Positions 1 through 8,826 of a stretch of 64,000 bases of DNA are shown piece after piece. The first letter of the stretch is position 1. Each line of letters opens with the position of its first letter. Origin of the DNA: Anaerosporobacter mobilis DSM 15930 (GTDB lineage: Bacteria; Bacillota; Clostridia; Lachnospirales; Lachnospiraceae); assembly GCF_900142955.1 (NCBI RefSeq), contig NZ_FRCP01000019.1:95016-159015 (forward strand). Reading direction: 5' to 3'. The notes under the pieces were generated by a model. It saw only the letters and a list, made by a program, of their open reading frames with translations. It searched no databases and was not told the DNA's origin. The position numbers and the translations under genes were made by a program.

Positions 1-959
1 GCTAAATAATAGATGAACACTGCAAAAGGAATATATAAGAACTTCATCTTTCTTACCGAACATGCCCATTTAATGCAACGCATTGAAATACTAGCATAGA
101 GACAGATTCCTAAGAAATCGGATAAAAACATAATAATGATTAATATTGCCTCGAAATGTTCTAGAATATTCAACACCGATATTCCTTTCATAGCTACATA
201 AAAAGGTGTCGATATCATAGCTGACGCATTATTTCCTACAAGACTAAAAGTTACAACTGTAACAAGAATTAGCAAAACAAGAAAAAGCGCAATCGTCGCT
301 ATTAGAAAACGCGCAATCAGTTTACCACTTTTGCTATGATCTTTTACACTATCTCCATAGATTAATATCAAGAACAAATTACCCGCTGCTGCGATTATAT
401 AACCTGCTTGTCCACATAATTCTGAAAACGTTAACGTATTAGCAACCTTAATATAATCTAATCTAATGTTTGGTATTGCACTTAGTATATAGATAAACAG
501 AATAATTAACATCGGTACAAGTACAAATTCCGCAAATCGAAAGATTGTTTTTATCCCACGTAAGAAAGCATAGAGAACTAATATCATCATTGTGACAAAG
601 AATACTTGTTCACGTGTATTGGACATAATGGAGGATTGAAGATTTAACGTATATTGCCACACCTTTGTGCTTAATACAACAAATGACCAAATACCATAGA
701 AAGCAATTAATACTTTTGCAACTGCACGTCCAAAAAGTTCTACTAGTATCTCATAGAAATTATAGTGCGGATAGGCTTTCATGAAGACTACAATCAATAA
801 TGCCAATGGTATTAGCGCGACAAGAGAAAGTATTACACTAATACCTGCGCTGCTACTATTACCCACTGCTAAATCTGCCGGTATTAGTGTCAGAATAGGT
901 GTTATCGAAATCGCTAAGAACATATAAAATAACTGCCTGAATGTAATAACTTTTTTCAT
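1..959 (-). CDS. gerAB: Spore germination permease GerAB family (partial, C-terminus outside window)
   Basis: Integral membrane B-subunit of a GerA-type germinant receptor in the spore inner membrane; this subunit contributes to germinant recognition. It belongs to the APC-like spore permease family. About 319 residues are visible, against roughly 365 usual for the family, so the C-terminus lies beyond the left edge. Successive hydrophobic helices begin directly at the N-terminus (MKKVITFRQLFYMFLAISI). The ATG at 959 overlaps the TGA of the preceding 70-aa gene in an ATGA arrangement, which implies translational coupling. It is the last visible gene of a minus-strand operon in the order A, C, small protein, B. 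The specific germinant cannot be inferred. Confidence 0.88.
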   Translation of the reverse strand, partial: MKKVITFRQLFYMFLAISITPILTLIPADLAVGNSSSAGISVILSLVALIPLALLIVVFMKAYPHYNFYEILVELFGRAVAKVLIAFYGIWSFVVLSTKVWQYTLNLQSSIMSNTREQVFFVTMMILVLYAFLRGIKTIFRFAEFVLVPMLIILFIYILSAIPNIRLDYIKVANTLTFSELCGQAGYIIAAAGNLFLILIYGDSVKDHSKSGKLIARFLIATIALFLVLLILVTVVTFSLVGNNASAMISTPFYVAMKGISVLNILEHFEAILIIIMFLSDFLGICLYASISMRCIKWACSVRKMKFLYIPFAVFIYYL

Positions 960-1168
960 AGACACGACCTACCTTCTACTATCCTGTGGGATAATGTATA
1001 AGATTCCATAACACTATTACCATAAGGATTCCCGGTGTAATAGATGCCTAGAGCAATTGCTGCTAAACTGAAAACTAAGAACAGGTATAATTTCTTCTTA
1101 TCGTTTACTAACTCTTTTCCTTTCCTTATTAAAGCAGCAATGATTATAATAACAAATATATATAACAT
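956..1168 (-). CDS. Small two-helix membrane protein of germinant receptor operon (D-subunit-like)
   Basis: A 70-residue protein with two predicted membrane segments (about residues 2-13 and 27-44) joined by a short basic loop. The frame extends upstream to a GTG at 1180, but the ATG at 1168 is preferred: GGAGG lies 5 nt before it, and it starts just after the gerAC stop codon, whereas the GTG would overlap gerAC. Its stop overlaps the gerAB start. Small two-helix 'D' proteins of about 70-80 residues are known from some Bacillus germinant receptor operons and can modulate germination; size, topology and position match. Equivalence is inference, because short hydrophobic proteins carry little family signal. 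Confidence 0.7.
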   Translation of the reverse strand: MLYIFVIIIIAALIRKGKELVNDKKKLYLFLVFSLAAIALGIYYTGNPYGNSVMESYTLSHRIVEGRSCL

Positions 1169-1170
1169 CT

Positions 1171-2268
1171 CTACCTCCACTCCTCTAACACACTTGACTT
1201 GGTTACTCTCGATTCAATTGTGTAATCAAACTTTGTAAACTGAAGAAAATCACCTTTGTGATTGCGTAGAGCATTCCATATTGTAGTATTATTTTCAAGA
1301 ATATCACTTAGATGAAACATATCAACATTAATTGTTTGAGAGGCAGATACTGCTTGCTCAAGCAGCTTAATCATATACAGCGTTTGTTCTTCTTTGATCT
1401 TCTCCCTTATCTCGTTATTCATCACTTGATTTGGATAAGATATACTACGTAGTACACTATCAAATCTTAATTGGACATTAATATGAATACTATTTGATTG
1501 TAGACTTGGTGTCAAAACAGTTTTCACATTGTGAAGAGTCAATCCACTACCGCTTGGGAGGTAGATCGGACAACTCTTAACAATCCCTTTCAACAAATCA
1601 ACTCCTAAGGAGGTGTCCTCGTCTAGATAAGCAACTAACTTATTATCATAGAACGCAGCATACCCACTCATTCCAAGCTTTTTATCTTCATAATTAATAT
1701 ATGGTATAACTGTACTTGATTTTCCGCCTTCAATCCCCTCAAATATCCATAAAACTGTATTCTCATTCCTAGTAATAGAATCCAAACGTTTTGAAACCAT
1801 GGTCTTTAAATCATCTTGAATCATTTCTTTTTCTTCTTTGGCATCTTTAATTATAGTCGCTGCATCTTCTTCCTTAATAACATACATCAAAGCATTTATT
1901 TTAATTGTCTCGTCTGAAATCAAGAACCGAACAGTCTCATCTATTCCATGTTCCGCAAGCCCCTGACCAATTAGAAAAAAGTTGGTAAACGCGTAAGAAA
2001 GATCTTTCTTATTCTCTTTTTTAAGTTGTTCAAACGCCTCAAAAAGGGTATCTCCTTTTGCTTCAATTGTCTCTAGGTCTTCGTTAATAGTCTCCGAACC
2101 ACCAATCCCATATAAGGCTGAGATGCTATACTGATTATCAATAAAATCAATTCCCAAAACCCTAATCATATCAATCTCATTAATTTCTTTTTTATTAAAA
2201 TCTTTAGAACAGCCGCCCATTGCAAAGCAAAGCAATAGGAGGCCTATTCCTAATATAATCTTTTTCAT
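1171..2268 (-). CDS. gerAC: Spore germination lipoprotein GerAC family
   Basis: C-subunit of a GerA-type germinant receptor, a lipoprotein expected on the outer face of the spore inner membrane. It is 365 aa and begins with a hydrophobic signal ending in a lipobox (AMGGC-SK), so Cys is the predicted diacylglycerol attachment site. The rest is soluble and mixed alpha/beta, typical for Ger(x)C proteins in length and layout. The longest frame starts two codons earlier at a GTG, but the ATG at 2268 has AGGAGG 5 nt upstream. The gerAA stop lies inside this ribosome-binding region, so the genes are tightly coupled. Confidence 0.9.
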   Translation of the reverse strand: MKKIILGIGLLLLCFAMGGCSKDFNKKEINEIDMIRVLGIDFIDNQYSISALYGIGGSETINEDLETIEAKGDTLFEAFEQLKKENKKDLSYAFTNFFLIGQGLAEHGIDETVRFLISDETIKINALMYVIKEEDAATIIKDAKEEKEMIQDDLKTMVSKRLDSITRNENTVLWIFEGIEGGKSSTVIPYINYEDKKLGMSGYAAFYDNKLVAYLDEDTSLGVDLLKGIVKSCPIYLPSGSGLTLHNVKTVLTPSLQSNSIHINVQLRFDSVLRSISYPNQVMNNEIREKIKEEQTLYMIKLLEQAVSASQTINVDMFHLSDILENNTTIWNALRNHKGDFLQFTKFDYTIESRVTKSSVLEEWR

Positions 2269-2277
2269 AGGCACCTC

Positions 2278-3780
2278 CTACTTTTGCTTTCTATGGTTAT
2301 CCCTTGCAATTCCTTCAGGTCGATATTTGAAGTAACGTACAGGAAAACGGAATAACGTATCTTTATGAGTTTTATGCTCTGCATCAACGAATGGTGATAG
2401 ATAAGCAACTCCATAATTATCCAAACTGCATAAATGGATAATTATTAAGGTAATACCAATAACTATACCGAAAAACCCAAAGAATGTTGCTAATAATGCG
2501 ATACCAAATCGTAGAACACGTACTGCGTTAGCTAAATCCTGATTTGGCAACGTAAAACCTGCTATTCCAGTGAACGCAATTACGATTACAACAGCAGGTG
2601 ATATCAGGTTAGCCGATACTGCTGCTTGGCCTACTACCAAACCACCTACAATAGACATAGCTTGACCTACTGTTTTTGGCAATCGTAAGCCTGCTTCAAT
2701 TATAATTTCGAATGATAATAACAAACCAAATACTTCAACTGCCGAAGAAAACGGTACATTTACCTTAGCATTCTGTATCGAAAGTGCTTGCTCTATCGGT
2801 AACATCTGGTGTTGAAAAGTCGTTATTGCAATATATAGCCCTGGCAATATTATTGTCAGAATAAACGCCAGATATCTTATGGTACGTAAACAGCTACCTA
2901 TTACAAAATTCTCAGCATAATCCTCTGGAGATTGCATTAAAATCGGAAATTGGCATGGTAAGATATATACAAAAGGCATGCCATCTATAATTAAAGCAAC
3001 ACGTCCGTCCGTTAAATTAGAAGAACAACGATCTGGCCTTTGTGTGTACATAACTTGTGGAAAGATGCTACTACGATTACTCGATATGAATTCCTCTATA
3101 AATGCAGGGGTAGGGGTGTTATCAATGTCAATCTTCTTAATAGCCTTCTTAAGTTGCTCTACATTCTCCATATCTACAATATTACTTAGATAAGCAATTG
3201 CAATATCTGCTCGGTTCACTCGTCCTACCGTCATCTGCTCAATAACCAGATATCTAGAACGAATTCTTCTCCTTATTAATGCTGTATTCGTACGAAGTAC
3301 TTCAATGAAGCAATCCTTTGCTCCTTTCATTACCCCTTCATCAGAAGGTTCCGATACCGACCTCTTATCAAAACCTCTTACATCAAAGAGGATAGCATCA
3401 TGCAACTCATCAAATATCAAACCAGCCATTCCACTCATTACGCCTTGGATTAGCTGATCCATATCTTTTACTTTAGAAGCAAATCCGTGATATGCCATTC
3501 CGGTAAACAAAGCATCATACAGTTCTTGCTGGTTTTTACATTCTCTTACTGCAGTATTATCTGCAAATGGTCGTAGAATTGCTTGGTCAAAAACAGCACT
3601 ATTTACTAACCCGTCTACACAAAAAATATGCATAGGAACTTTATATTTAGCGGTTTTTATTTCACGAACTAATACATCTCCACTTTTAGTGAATAAATTC
3701 TTTAAGTATTGCGATTCAATTAATTGTTGCAAAACCATTCTCCCTTTCGAATGAATAATAAATAGTAATATATATAACAT
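2278..3780 (-). CDS. gerAA: Spore germination protein GerAA family
   Basis: A-subunit of a GerA-type germinant receptor (GerA family, about 500 aa). A large hydrophilic N-terminal domain (about residues 15-290) is followed by a membrane domain with several helices (about 295-460), including the family-typical segments around FVYILPCQFPILMQ and LPGLYIAITTF. Two starts are possible. The ATG at 3780 has a GGAAG 6 nt upstream. An internal ATG 15 codons later (MVLQQL) is nearer to where the homologous domain usually begins, but its GGGAGA sits only 1 nt away. First gene of the operon; no convincing forespore sigma-G promoter could be fixed by eye. Confidence 0.92.
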   Translation of the reverse strand: MLYILLFIIHSKGRMVLQQLIESQYLKNLFTKSGDVLVREIKTAKYKVPMHIFCVDGLVNSAVFDQAILRPFADNTAVRECKNQQELYDALFTGMAYHGFASKVKDMDQLIQGVMSGMAGLIFDELHDAILFDVRGFDKRSVSEPSDEGVMKGAKDCFIEVLRTNTALIRRRIRSRYLVIEQMTVGRVNRADIAIAYLSNIVDMENVEQLKKAIKKIDIDNTPTPAFIEEFISSNRSSIFPQVMYTQRPDRCSSNLTDGRVALIIDGMPFVYILPCQFPILMQSPEDYAENFVIGSCLRTIRYLAFILTIILPGLYIAITTFQHQMLPIEQALSIQNAKVNVPFSSAVEVFGLLLSFEIIIEAGLRLPKTVGQAMSIVGGLVVGQAAVSANLISPAVVIVIAFTGIAGFTLPNQDLANAVRVLRFGIALLATFFGFFGIVIGITLIIIHLCSLDNYGVAYLSPFVDAEHKTHKDTLFRFPVRYFKYRPEGIARDNHRKQK

Positions 3781-3805
3781 TCATTCTTCCAGAAAGCATG
3801 TAATT

Positions 3806-4675
3806 TTATTCAAAAGCTAAGTTAAAATATCCTTTTCCTCTCTCAACTGGAAATCGTGACATGATAGTTTGTGTCTCATTAGCTTGTAAATTGTCTGTTC
3901 TCATCAAATGAACCGAACATTCTTGCAGATTACTGTCTGTTAATAACTGCCTTACTAATTCCATAATTAGATTACTAGGCATCGTGTGCTCTCTTATATA
4001 TAGAACATCTTCATACTCACGAACCATTACAATATAGGAATCGTCTATAAGTAAAGTTTTACCGCCTGTATAGGCATTCTCTTTAATTGCATAAGCAAGT
4101 TCGTACTCTTCCCATTCTATATAGTTAGTAGCAGATAAACGCCCATCACGAATCTTCTTATACAAACTACTATCCTCTGCACGCAACTCCTTAATCGCAA
4201 ATCGTTTACGTTCAGAAGTAATGGTTGCTGCTTTAAGTTCCATTTGAGACTTCTCGTCTAACTCTAATTGTTCTCTCTTAATACGAATCATCTTTCTAAT
4301 AATAGTAGAAGAATATCCATTTCTCTCATAAAAGTTCTCAAGAGCTTTTGTAGCAGGTTGTAAAAATGTTGAATTCTTCGTAATTTCATTGGCATACTCT
4401 AACAACCTCGAGCTATAACCTTTTCCCTGTGCATCAGGCAAGGTTGCCACCGCATAAACATAATAGACCTTTCTAATTCCATTCTTTTCATGTAGTTTAG
4501 CAGGCATCAATGTAAGCATAGACACCGGCGTTTTGTCTATTAGATAAACTAAAGTGCTCTCGTCATGAAAATATTCACCAAAGAAAAAATCAATATAGGA
4601 GTCTTCATCATGAAAGCATTCCTTCCAAATCTTCTTTAGTTGTTCAACCATTGTATTATCTGCAAATTGAATCAT
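3806..4675 (-). CDS. GNAT family N-acetyltransferase
   Basis: Predicted acetyl-CoA-dependent acyltransferase of the GNAT fold, 289 aa. The acetyl-CoA binding motif A is visible around residues 73-92 (YAVATLPDAQGKGYSSRLL, with the Q-G-K-G pyrophosphate-binding turn). The N-terminal half is a GNAT domain; the C-terminal half (about 150-289) looks like a second domain, as in two-domain GNAT proteins with an SCP-like tail, and carries no motif I can assign. The substrate is unknown. A GAGGAG ribosome site lies about 6 nt before the ATG. It sits just upstream of gerAA on the same strand with a short gap, but nothing links it to germination. Confidence 0.8.
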   Translation of the reverse strand: MIQFADNTMVEQLKKIWKECFHDEDSYIDFFFGEYFHDESTLVYLIDKTPVSMLTLMPAKLHEKNGIRKVYYVYAVATLPDAQGKGYSSRLLEYANEITKNSTFLQPATKALENFYERNGYSSTIIRKMIRIKREQLELDEKSQMELKAATITSERKRFAIKELRAEDSSLYKKIRDGRLSATNYIEWEEYELAYAIKENAYTGGKTLLIDDSYIVMVREYEDVLYIREHTMPSNLIMELVRQLLTDSNLQECSVHLMRTDNLQANETQTIMSRFPVERGKGYFNLAFE

Positions 4676-4771
4676 ACAATCTCCTCTCTATCTTCCAAAA
4701 AAATCAATTACAAAACCCTTTGTAATAACGATAAACCTATCCATGTATTATGTCTGTAGTTACAATTAGAA

Positions 4772-4824
4772 AAAAGTTTTTACCAAACTTCTATTTCTAG
4801 GAATAAAATTTGATAAAAACTTTT
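4772..4824 (-). terminator. Intrinsic terminator after the DUF2156 gene
   Basis: A 16-bp inverted repeat (4772-4787 with 4809-4824, one wobble) lies just past the stop codon of the gene ending at 4833. On the minus strand it is followed by a T-rich tract (TTTTTTCTAATTG). Confidence 0.75.
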
Positions 4825-4832
4825 CACTTACT

Positions 4833-5720
4833 TTATTTTAATACCGCAGTATACTTTTCAATTAATAAATCAGGATAATACGATAGCTTAGCTTTTCGTA
4901 ATCCCTCTTCTCCCATATCCTCTTCACGATTTACGTACTCATAATCCTGACAGTTATGAGTCACAAATTGTTGATTAATCATTGGATAGGCACCTTGAAT
5001 ATCAGGGAATGCTTTTTCAATGTGTACGACAAAGGTATCATCCGTTAACGGTTCACCAATCGTATAAGCAATTACTTCTCCCTCTCTACGAATTAGTCCA
5101 CCCACTAAATCTAAGTCAAAAAAGTTATTAAAGGCGCATGATACTGCACAGGCTTCTAACTGCAGATTCGTGTCATTCTCACAGTCATAAAGAGAACACC
5201 ATTTAGCATTCATCTTCTTACAGTCTTCTATATTTTCTCGAGTTATCTGTTCATACTGCCAATCTGGATTATCTTTAAAACGAGCGATATGGTTTCTCTT
5301 ACCATGAAGTTTCTTACCTGCTAATGTAGTCAAACGTTCTGTTCTATACACATAATCACTTTCATCTCTTGGCGCCTCTATATTAAAAAGCCCAGGAAAA
5401 GCTTCCTCAACTTTGGATACTTCACTCTCTGGTATACCCCTAAGACGAAATTGTATGTTTCTTTCCTTTGCATCTTCCATTAATGCTTCAATTATTGGTT
5501 TGATATCACCTTCTCCAACTGGATAGGTATACATTTGTTCCTCACCTAATCCACTCTTTAGACAATAAAAGCCATTAACATCAGCAAACTCTATATGATT
5601 GGAATGGCGCCAAATAAAATTATTAACAAAGGAAAAATCACAGCTTTTATATTGTGCTTGTTTCAATCTATGATTTATCCACTCTTTATCATTTAACTCA
5701 ACCTTTTTAAATGTGATCAT
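4833..5720 (-). CDS. DUF2156 / phosphatidylglycerol lysyltransferase C-terminal-like protein
   Basis: A 295-aa soluble protein resembling DUF2156, the GNAT-like catalytic domain found at the C-terminus of MprF-type aminoacyl-phosphatidylglycerol synthases. Here it stands alone without the MprF membrane flippase. Characteristic stretches include the N-terminal SFVNNFIWRH segment, the region around GKKLHGKRNHIARF, and a C-terminal part (AYPMINQQFV, YVNREEDMGEEGLRKAK) that matches my memory of standalone members. The function of the stand-alone family is not settled; aminoacyl transfer is a guess from fold. The start has AAGGAG 5 nt upstream. It is monocistronic, bounded by a terminator downstream. 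Confidence 0.75.
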   Translation of the reverse strand: MITFKKVELNDKEWINHRLKQAQYKSCDFSFVNNFIWRHSNHIEFADVNGFYCLKSGLGEEQMYTYPVGEGDIKPIIEALMEDAKERNIQFRLRGIPESEVSKVEEAFPGLFNIEAPRDESDYVYRTERLTTLAGKKLHGKRNHIARFKDNPDWQYEQITRENIEDCKKMNAKWCSLYDCENDTNLQLEACAVSCAFNNFFDLDLVGGLIRREGEVIAYTIGEPLTDDTFVVHIEKAFPDIQGAYPMINQQFVTHNCQDYEYVNREEDMGEEGLRKAKLSYYPDLLIEKYTAVLK

Positions 5721-5890
5721 GATTACTCCTTCTTTTGTTCTATCTAACCATAATATTTCCCAATTAACATTGAATCATTCTATGATTGATTTTCCATTAC
5801 GGTTTGAATTTCTCGTCATAAAATAGCTATATTTAATGTATAGTATACGTAGAGTAGTTCGAATTTGTCAACTATATAATACTATAAAAG

Positions 5891-5931
5891 AATAGCCCTA
5901 GACAAAACTATTTGTTTTATCTGGGGCTATT
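5891..5931 (-). terminator. Terminator of cspA
   Basis: An 18-bp near-perfect inverted repeat (5891-5908 with 5914-5931) with a short loop; the minus-strand transcript leaves it into CTTTTATAGT. It lies about 25 nt after the cspA stop. Confidence 0.85.
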
Positions 5932-5956
5932 GCTTACTTATTTAATATTAACAAAC

Positions 5957-6160
5957 TTAAGCTACAACTACGTTAACTGCTTGTAAACCACGAGCTCCGT
6001 TAGTAATATCAAAAGTTACGTTTTGATTTTCTTCTAAAGACTTAAAACCGTCTGTAGCGATTCCTGAGAAATGAACGAATACGTCTTCACCATTTTCGCT
6101 GTTAGTGATAAAACCAAATCCCTTTTGTGCATTAAACCATTTAACTGTACCTTTATTCAT
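5957..6160 (-). CDS. cspA: Cold shock protein CspA family
   Basis: A 67-aa single-stranded nucleic-acid-binding OB-fold protein, an RNA chaperone that melts mRNA structure. Both RNA-binding motifs are present: RNP1 (KGFGFI) and RNP2 (VFVHF). Length is exactly that of the family. AGGAGG lies 8 nt before the ATG. The gene has its own promoter (6295-6323) and so a leader of about 128 nt, which contains a strong hairpin (6214-6265). Long leaders that control expression by temperature-dependent folding are established for cspA-type genes; that this leader does so is inference. Confidence 0.96.
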   Translation of the reverse strand: MNKGTVKWFNAQKGFGFITNSENGEDVFVHFSGIATDGFKSLEENQNVTFDITNGARGLQAVNVVVA

Positions 6161-6213
6161 GAAAGATACCTCCTAATAATAATATTCTAATATTTTTCGG
6201 TGAAAATAAAAAA

Positions 6214-6265
6214 TCACATATTTTTGTAAATCATCGAATAGTCAATGATTTACAAAAATATGTGA
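6214..6265 (-). promoter_or_regulatory. Perfect 21-bp hairpin with U-tract in the cspA leader
   Basis: Arms 6214-6234 and 6245-6265 are exactly complementary with a 10-nt loop. In the minus-strand transcript the stem is followed by TTTTTTATTTTC, so it has the form of an intrinsic terminator, although AT-rich. It lies between the predicted cspA promoter and the cspA ribosome site. It could be an attenuator, a thermosensor stem, or the end of an unseen short transcript. Confidence 0.7.
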
Positions 6266-6294
6266 ATCAAAACTTACCTCTAAAATACTAATTA

Positions 6295-6323
6295 AGAATA
6301 ACATAATTATTATGGTATGTCAA
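6295..6323 (-). promoter_or_regulatory. Sigma-A-type promoter of cspA
   Basis: On the minus strand, TTGACA (6318-6323), a 17-nt spacer and TATTCT (6295-6300). The start of transcription would be near 6288, giving a 5' leader of about 128 nt before the cspA ATG. Confidence 0.7.
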
Positions 6324-6482
6324 TACTTATTTAAATAATATTATCTTTAATGAAATGTCTACAACGTATACCTTAAATTCTAATATTCCTATAATATTTT
6401 ACTTTTTTCTTTATAAAATGACACTATTTTTTTCATCGTTCATATACTTATAATATAAAAAACTATTAAAGGAATGAATAAT

Positions 6483-6683
6483 ATGTGTTGTCTGTTTGGT
6501 TGTTTTAATGGACGTGGTTGCGGCAATTGTGATAGATGTCGCCGTTGTGGTTGCAGCAATTCTAGTTGCCGCTGTAACAGAAGTTGTAGCAATAGTTGGA
6601 ACCGTAGTGGATGCAGTAGTAGAAGATCTTGTAGCAATCGCAGTAGCTGTGGATGTGGTCGTAATAGGGGTTGGGGATGTTAA
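6483..6683 (+). CDS. Cysteine-rich small protein, function unknown
   Basis: A 66-residue protein with 16 Cys, rich also in Arg, Ser, Asn and Gly (starts MCCLFGCFNGRGCGNCDRC, ends GWGC). I recognise no family. The ATG at 6483 is preferred over one three codons earlier because AAAGGA lies about 8 nt upstream of it and would overlap the earlier one. A long terminator follows at 6711. The composition resembles small disulfide-rich spore-coat or metal-binding proteins, which is only suggestive. CATATACTTA at 6441 partly resembles a mother-cell sigma-E/K -10 element. Other frames over this segment give low-complexity products and are taken as shadows. The gene could in principle be non-coding. Confidence 0.5.
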   Translation: MCCLFGCFNGRGCGNCDRCRRCGCSNSSCRCNRSCSNSWNRSGCSSRRSCSNRSSCGCGRNRGWGC

Positions 6684-6710
6684 TTTCAACTCTGAATTAG
6701 TTGAGTAATA

Positions 6711-6770
6711 AAAAGACTGTCTCATGAATAATTATAGATTAGATTATTCTGAGACAGTCTTTTCTTTTAT
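6711..6770 (+). terminator. Long terminator after the Cys-rich gene
   Basis: The stem pairs 6711-6732 with about 6743-6763 (AAAAGACTGTCTCA matching TGAGACAGTCTTTT, extended inward by GAATAAT/ATTATTC with one bulge), then CTTTTAT. Its presence supports transcription of the small upstream gene. Confidence 0.85.
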
Positions 6771-6967
6771 AATCAATATCTATATCTAAGAAAACACTCT
6801 ATCTTGTTGGAAGATATCATTCATTATTGTGACATAACACTCCACCTTGGCGCATCGTTATATTGGCTTAAGATTATTAGGAAGTTTTGCTAATGGAGGA
6901 TATTAACAATCAATTTAACCTTTTTTTCATATAATAGCTTAGATTAAGATTTAGGAGGTATTTAGTA

Positions 6968-8818
6968 ATGTGTGGAATAGCTGGATTCTGCAGTTTTGAT
7001 GTCGATTATAGTTGCAATCAGGGTAAATATGTTAACATACTAGAAAACATGTCTGACACATTATACCATAGAGGTCCAGACGAACATGGTCATTATCTAT
7101 CGAGACATTTTGGTTTGGCACATGCAAGACTCTCTATTATTGACTTAGCTAATGGTAAACAACCGATGTATCGTAGTGTAGGCGGATACACCTATGCGAT
7201 TTGTTACAATGGAGAACTGTATAATACTGCCGAGCTTAGGGAGGGTTTAACAAGGAAAGGCTGGAGGTTCAAAACCTCCTCCGATACTGAAGTTATTCTC
7301 ATTGGCCATATTGAATATGGTACATCGTTTGTAGAGCGATTAAATGGGATCTTCGCCTATGCATTCGTTAATGAAAAAGATCAAGAAATCTCATTGTATA
7401 GAGATCGTAGCGGTATCAAACCGCTCTTCTATACCGTCTTCAATAACACCTTATTATTTGGCTCTGAGTTAAAAGCAATCTTTGCCTTTCCAGAATATCA
7501 ACCTAGGGTAGACAAGAATGGGCTTAACGAAATCTTCGGTATTGGACCTGCCAAAACTAGCGGATGTGGAATATTTAAAGATGTCAATGAAATCTTGCCG
7601 GGCCATTATCTAATGTATACGGAAAGTTCTATGAAACTTCACTGTTATTGGAAACTAATTAGTAAACCACATACGGATTCCTATGAAGAAACGGTTGAGA
7701 AAACACGTTTTCTTGTAACGGATTCTATTTCACGACAGATGGTCTCTGATGTGCCAATCTGTACCTTCTTATCAGGAGGTATCGATAGTAGCCTCGTATC
7801 CGCTGTATGTACGAACGAATTGAATAAACAAGGAAAGCAACTTCAAACATATTCTTTTGATTTTGTTAATAACGATAAATACTTTAAATCAAATTCTTTT
7901 CAACCTGCTAGTGATAAACCCTATGTTGATATGATGGTAAAATTTCTAGATAGCAATCATACGTATCTAGAATGTGACAACTATACCATGGCGGATTGTC
8001 TTTATGAATCTGTTGACGCAAGAGACCTTCCTGCAATGGCTGATATTGATTCCTCCATGTTACATTTTTGCCGACAAGTAAAACAATATAACAAGGTGAC
8101 ATTAACCGGTGAATGTGCTGATGAAATCTTTGGTGGTTATCCTTGGTTTCATAAAGAAGAATGCTTTAACGCCACTACGTTTCCTTGGTCTATGGATATT
8201 GATGCAAGGAAATCCTTCTTATCAGATTCTTTTCTTAACGAGCTGAATATGGATGCGTATATTCGAGCCACTTATGAGGCTTCTATCGCAGAAACGCCAA
8301 GACTTGCGGAAGATTCTAAGACCGAAGCTAGAAGACGTGAAATCTCCTACCTTAATCTAAGATGGTTTATGCAAACCTTACTAGATCGTATGGACCGTAC
8401 AAGTATGTATTCAGGACTTGAAGCTCGTGTTCCTTTTGCTGACCATAGAATTATTGAATATGTCTGGAATGTTCCTTGGTCAATCAAATACAAAGGTAAC
8501 ATGGTGAAACATCTTCTTCGCGAATCTGCAAGAGGCCTTTTGCCAGACGAGATCTTATACCGTAAAAAAAGTCCATATCCTAAGTCACACGATCCAGCTT
8601 ATGAACAATTATTGCAACAACGCTTTATTGATATTATTGAGAATCCTTCTTCTCCTATATTAACTTTTATTGATAAGAAAAAAGTTTATCAATTCTTTAA
8701 CAGTCCTTCTGACTACGCCAAACCATGGTATGGTCAACTAATGGCTGGTCCTCAGATGATAGCCTACATGATACAGATTAATTACTGGTTAGAAAAATAT
8801 CATATCGAAATCCTATAG
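6968..8818 (+). CDS. asnB: Asparagine synthase (glutamine-hydrolysing)
   Basis: Converts aspartate, glutamine and ATP to asparagine, glutamate and AMP in the cytoplasm. The 616-aa protein begins MCGIAG, so after Met removal Cys2 is the N-terminal nucleophile of the class II glutaminase domain (about residues 2-210; YNGELYN and RDRSGIKPL conserved). The synthetase domain follows with the PP-loop SGGIDSS near residue 268. The length is typical of bacterial AsnB. AGGAGG lies 9 nt before the ATG. TATAAT at 6930-6935 is a possible -10 without a good -35. It converges on the YitT gene, sharing a bidirectional terminator. Role in free asparagine synthesis is likely; a peptidoglycan-amidating role as for some paralogs cannot be excluded. 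Confidence 0.93.
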   Translation: MCGIAGFCSFDVDYSCNQGKYVNILENMSDTLYHRGPDEHGHYLSRHFGLAHARLSIIDLANGKQPMYRSVGGYTYAICYNGELYNTAELREGLTRKGWRFKTSSDTEVILIGHIEYGTSFVERLNGIFAYAFVNEKDQEISLYRDRSGIKPLFYTVFNNTLLFGSELKAIFAFPEYQPRVDKNGLNEIFGIGPAKTSGCGIFKDVNEILPGHYLMYTESSMKLHCYWKLISKPHTDSYEETVEKTRFLVTDSISRQMVSDVPICTFLSGGIDSSLVSAVCTNELNKQGKQLQTYSFDFVNNDKYFKSNSFQPASDKPYVDMMVKFLDSNHTYLECDNYTMADCLYESVDARDLPAMADIDSSMLHFCRQVKQYNKVTLTGECADEIFGGYPWFHKEECFNATTFPWSMDIDARKSFLSDSFLNELNMDAYIRATYEASIAETPRLAEDSKTEARRREISYLNLRWFMQTLLDRMDRTSMYSGLEARVPFADHRIIEYVWNVPWSIKYKGNMVKHLLRESARGLLPDEILYRKKSPYPKSHDPAYEQLLQQRFIDIIENPSSPILTFIDKKKVYQFFNSPSDYAKPWYGQLMAGPQMIAYMIQINYWLEKYHIEIL

Positions 8819-8826
8819 AGGTTATT

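Noticed and set aside
6411..6725. Thr-rich minus-strand frame and a Val/Ala-rich plus-strand frame (6496-6708) over the Cys-rich gene
   Set aside because: Both are low-complexity products of the same repetitive DNA and have no ribosome site; the Cys-rich frame has one.
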